14,081 bases of DNA from Thermovenabulum sp049701175. GTDB taxonomy: Bacteria; Bacillota; Thermosediminibacteria; Thermosediminibacterales; Thermosediminibacteraceae. The stretch is taken from the NCBI RefSeq assembly GCF_049701175.1, contig NZ_JBNATW010000043.1:1-14081 (forward strand), given 5' to 3'. This document shows, piece after piece, positions 13,955-14,081 of the stretch. The notes under the pieces are model-generated. The model ran no database searches. It was not told the origin of the DNA and saw only the letters and a program-made list of their open reading frames with translations. The stretch's first letter is position 1. Every line of letters starts with the position of its first letter. The position numbers and the translations under genes are program-made.

Positions 13955-13976
13955 ATCTGTATTTAATCTGTATTTA
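13955..13976. repeat. Perfect 11-bp tandem repeat upstream of malic enzyme
   Basis: The 11 bases ATCTGTATTTA occur twice in immediate succession (13955-13965 and 13966-13976) in the 5' region of the malic enzyme operon, 35-56 bases before the start codon. An 11-base period places both copies on one DNA face, as in some operators. I could not find a convincing sigma-A promoter in 13921-14022. Confidence 0.6.
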
Positions 13977-14022
13977 TTTTAATATATAGCAACATTGTTA
14001 TTTTTTGTAGTCCTAGTTCTTA

Positions 14023-14081
14023 TTACCCATATAATGAAAGCAGTACACCTGCAACAATAGCAGTACCTATAACCCCTGCCA
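14023..14081 (-). CDS. C-terminal end of a hydrophobic (probable membrane) protein, partial
   Basis: The minus-strand frame entering from the window edge encodes 18 residues, AGVIGTAIVAGVLLSLYG, then a TAA stop at 14023-14025. The stretch is strongly hydrophobic and glycine/alanine-rich, like the last membrane helix of a transporter or integral membrane protein. The rest of the gene is outside the window, so the family cannot be named. A dicarboxylate transporter feeding the malate/fumarate operon would fit, but this is only a guess from position. Confidence 0.65.
   Translation of the reverse strand, partial: AGVIGTAIVAGVLLSLYG

Overview
The window looks like a piece of chromosome from a low-GC, anaerobic, spore-forming member of the Firmicutes (Clostridia). 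It carries an SspI-type spore protein, an aldehyde ferredoxin oxidoreductase with a multi-cluster ferredoxin, an oxygen-sensitive two-subunit class I fumarase, A/T-rich spacers and strong AGGAGG-type ribosome binding sites. A thermophilic relative of the Thermoanaerobacterales is a guess. Every gene I can support lies on the minus strand, so the biological order runs from high to low coordinates.

From the right edge: 14081-14023 is the last 18 residues of a hydrophobic protein. 13920-11259 is a malate/fumarate operon: malic enzyme, fumarase alpha, fumarase beta, then a terminator. 11154-10942 is the spore gene sspI with its own terminator. 10815-8788 encodes a sigma-54 activator with a PAS domain, an AAA+ domain and an unusual winged-helix-like C-terminus. 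Between it and the next genes are its terminator and a near-perfect -24/-12 promoter (8612-8626). That promoter should drive an NhaC-family antiporter (8568-7168) and an isoaspartyl dipeptidase (about 7151-5979), which end in a terminator. This reads as one unit: a regulator, its target promoter, a transporter and a peptidase.

5795-2976 is a redox operon: a four-cluster ferredoxin, a tungsten/molybdopterin aldehyde oxidoreductase, and a ThiS/MoaD-like sulfur carrier ending in Gly-Gly.

The most interesting item is just downstream of that operon and would be missed by normal gene calling. At 2891-2604 a 95-codon reading frame with a good Shine-Dalgarno site contains two consecutive in-frame TGA codons (2801-2796). 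They sit where a small IscA/HesB-like 'CC/Se motif' protein would have its Cys-Cys pair, and a hairpin fitting the bacterial SECIS pattern lies 15 bases downstream. I interpret it as a selenoprotein with adjacent selenocysteines (Sec-Sec). Neighbouring genes thiS and the malic enzyme end in TGA, so TGA is a normal stop here.

Next come a tRNA-Leu(GAG) with a perfect consensus promoter (TTGACA-17-TATAAT) and a terminator, and then a chemoreceptor (2188-158) with its terminator. The first 54 bases are pure T and look like a contig-end artefact.
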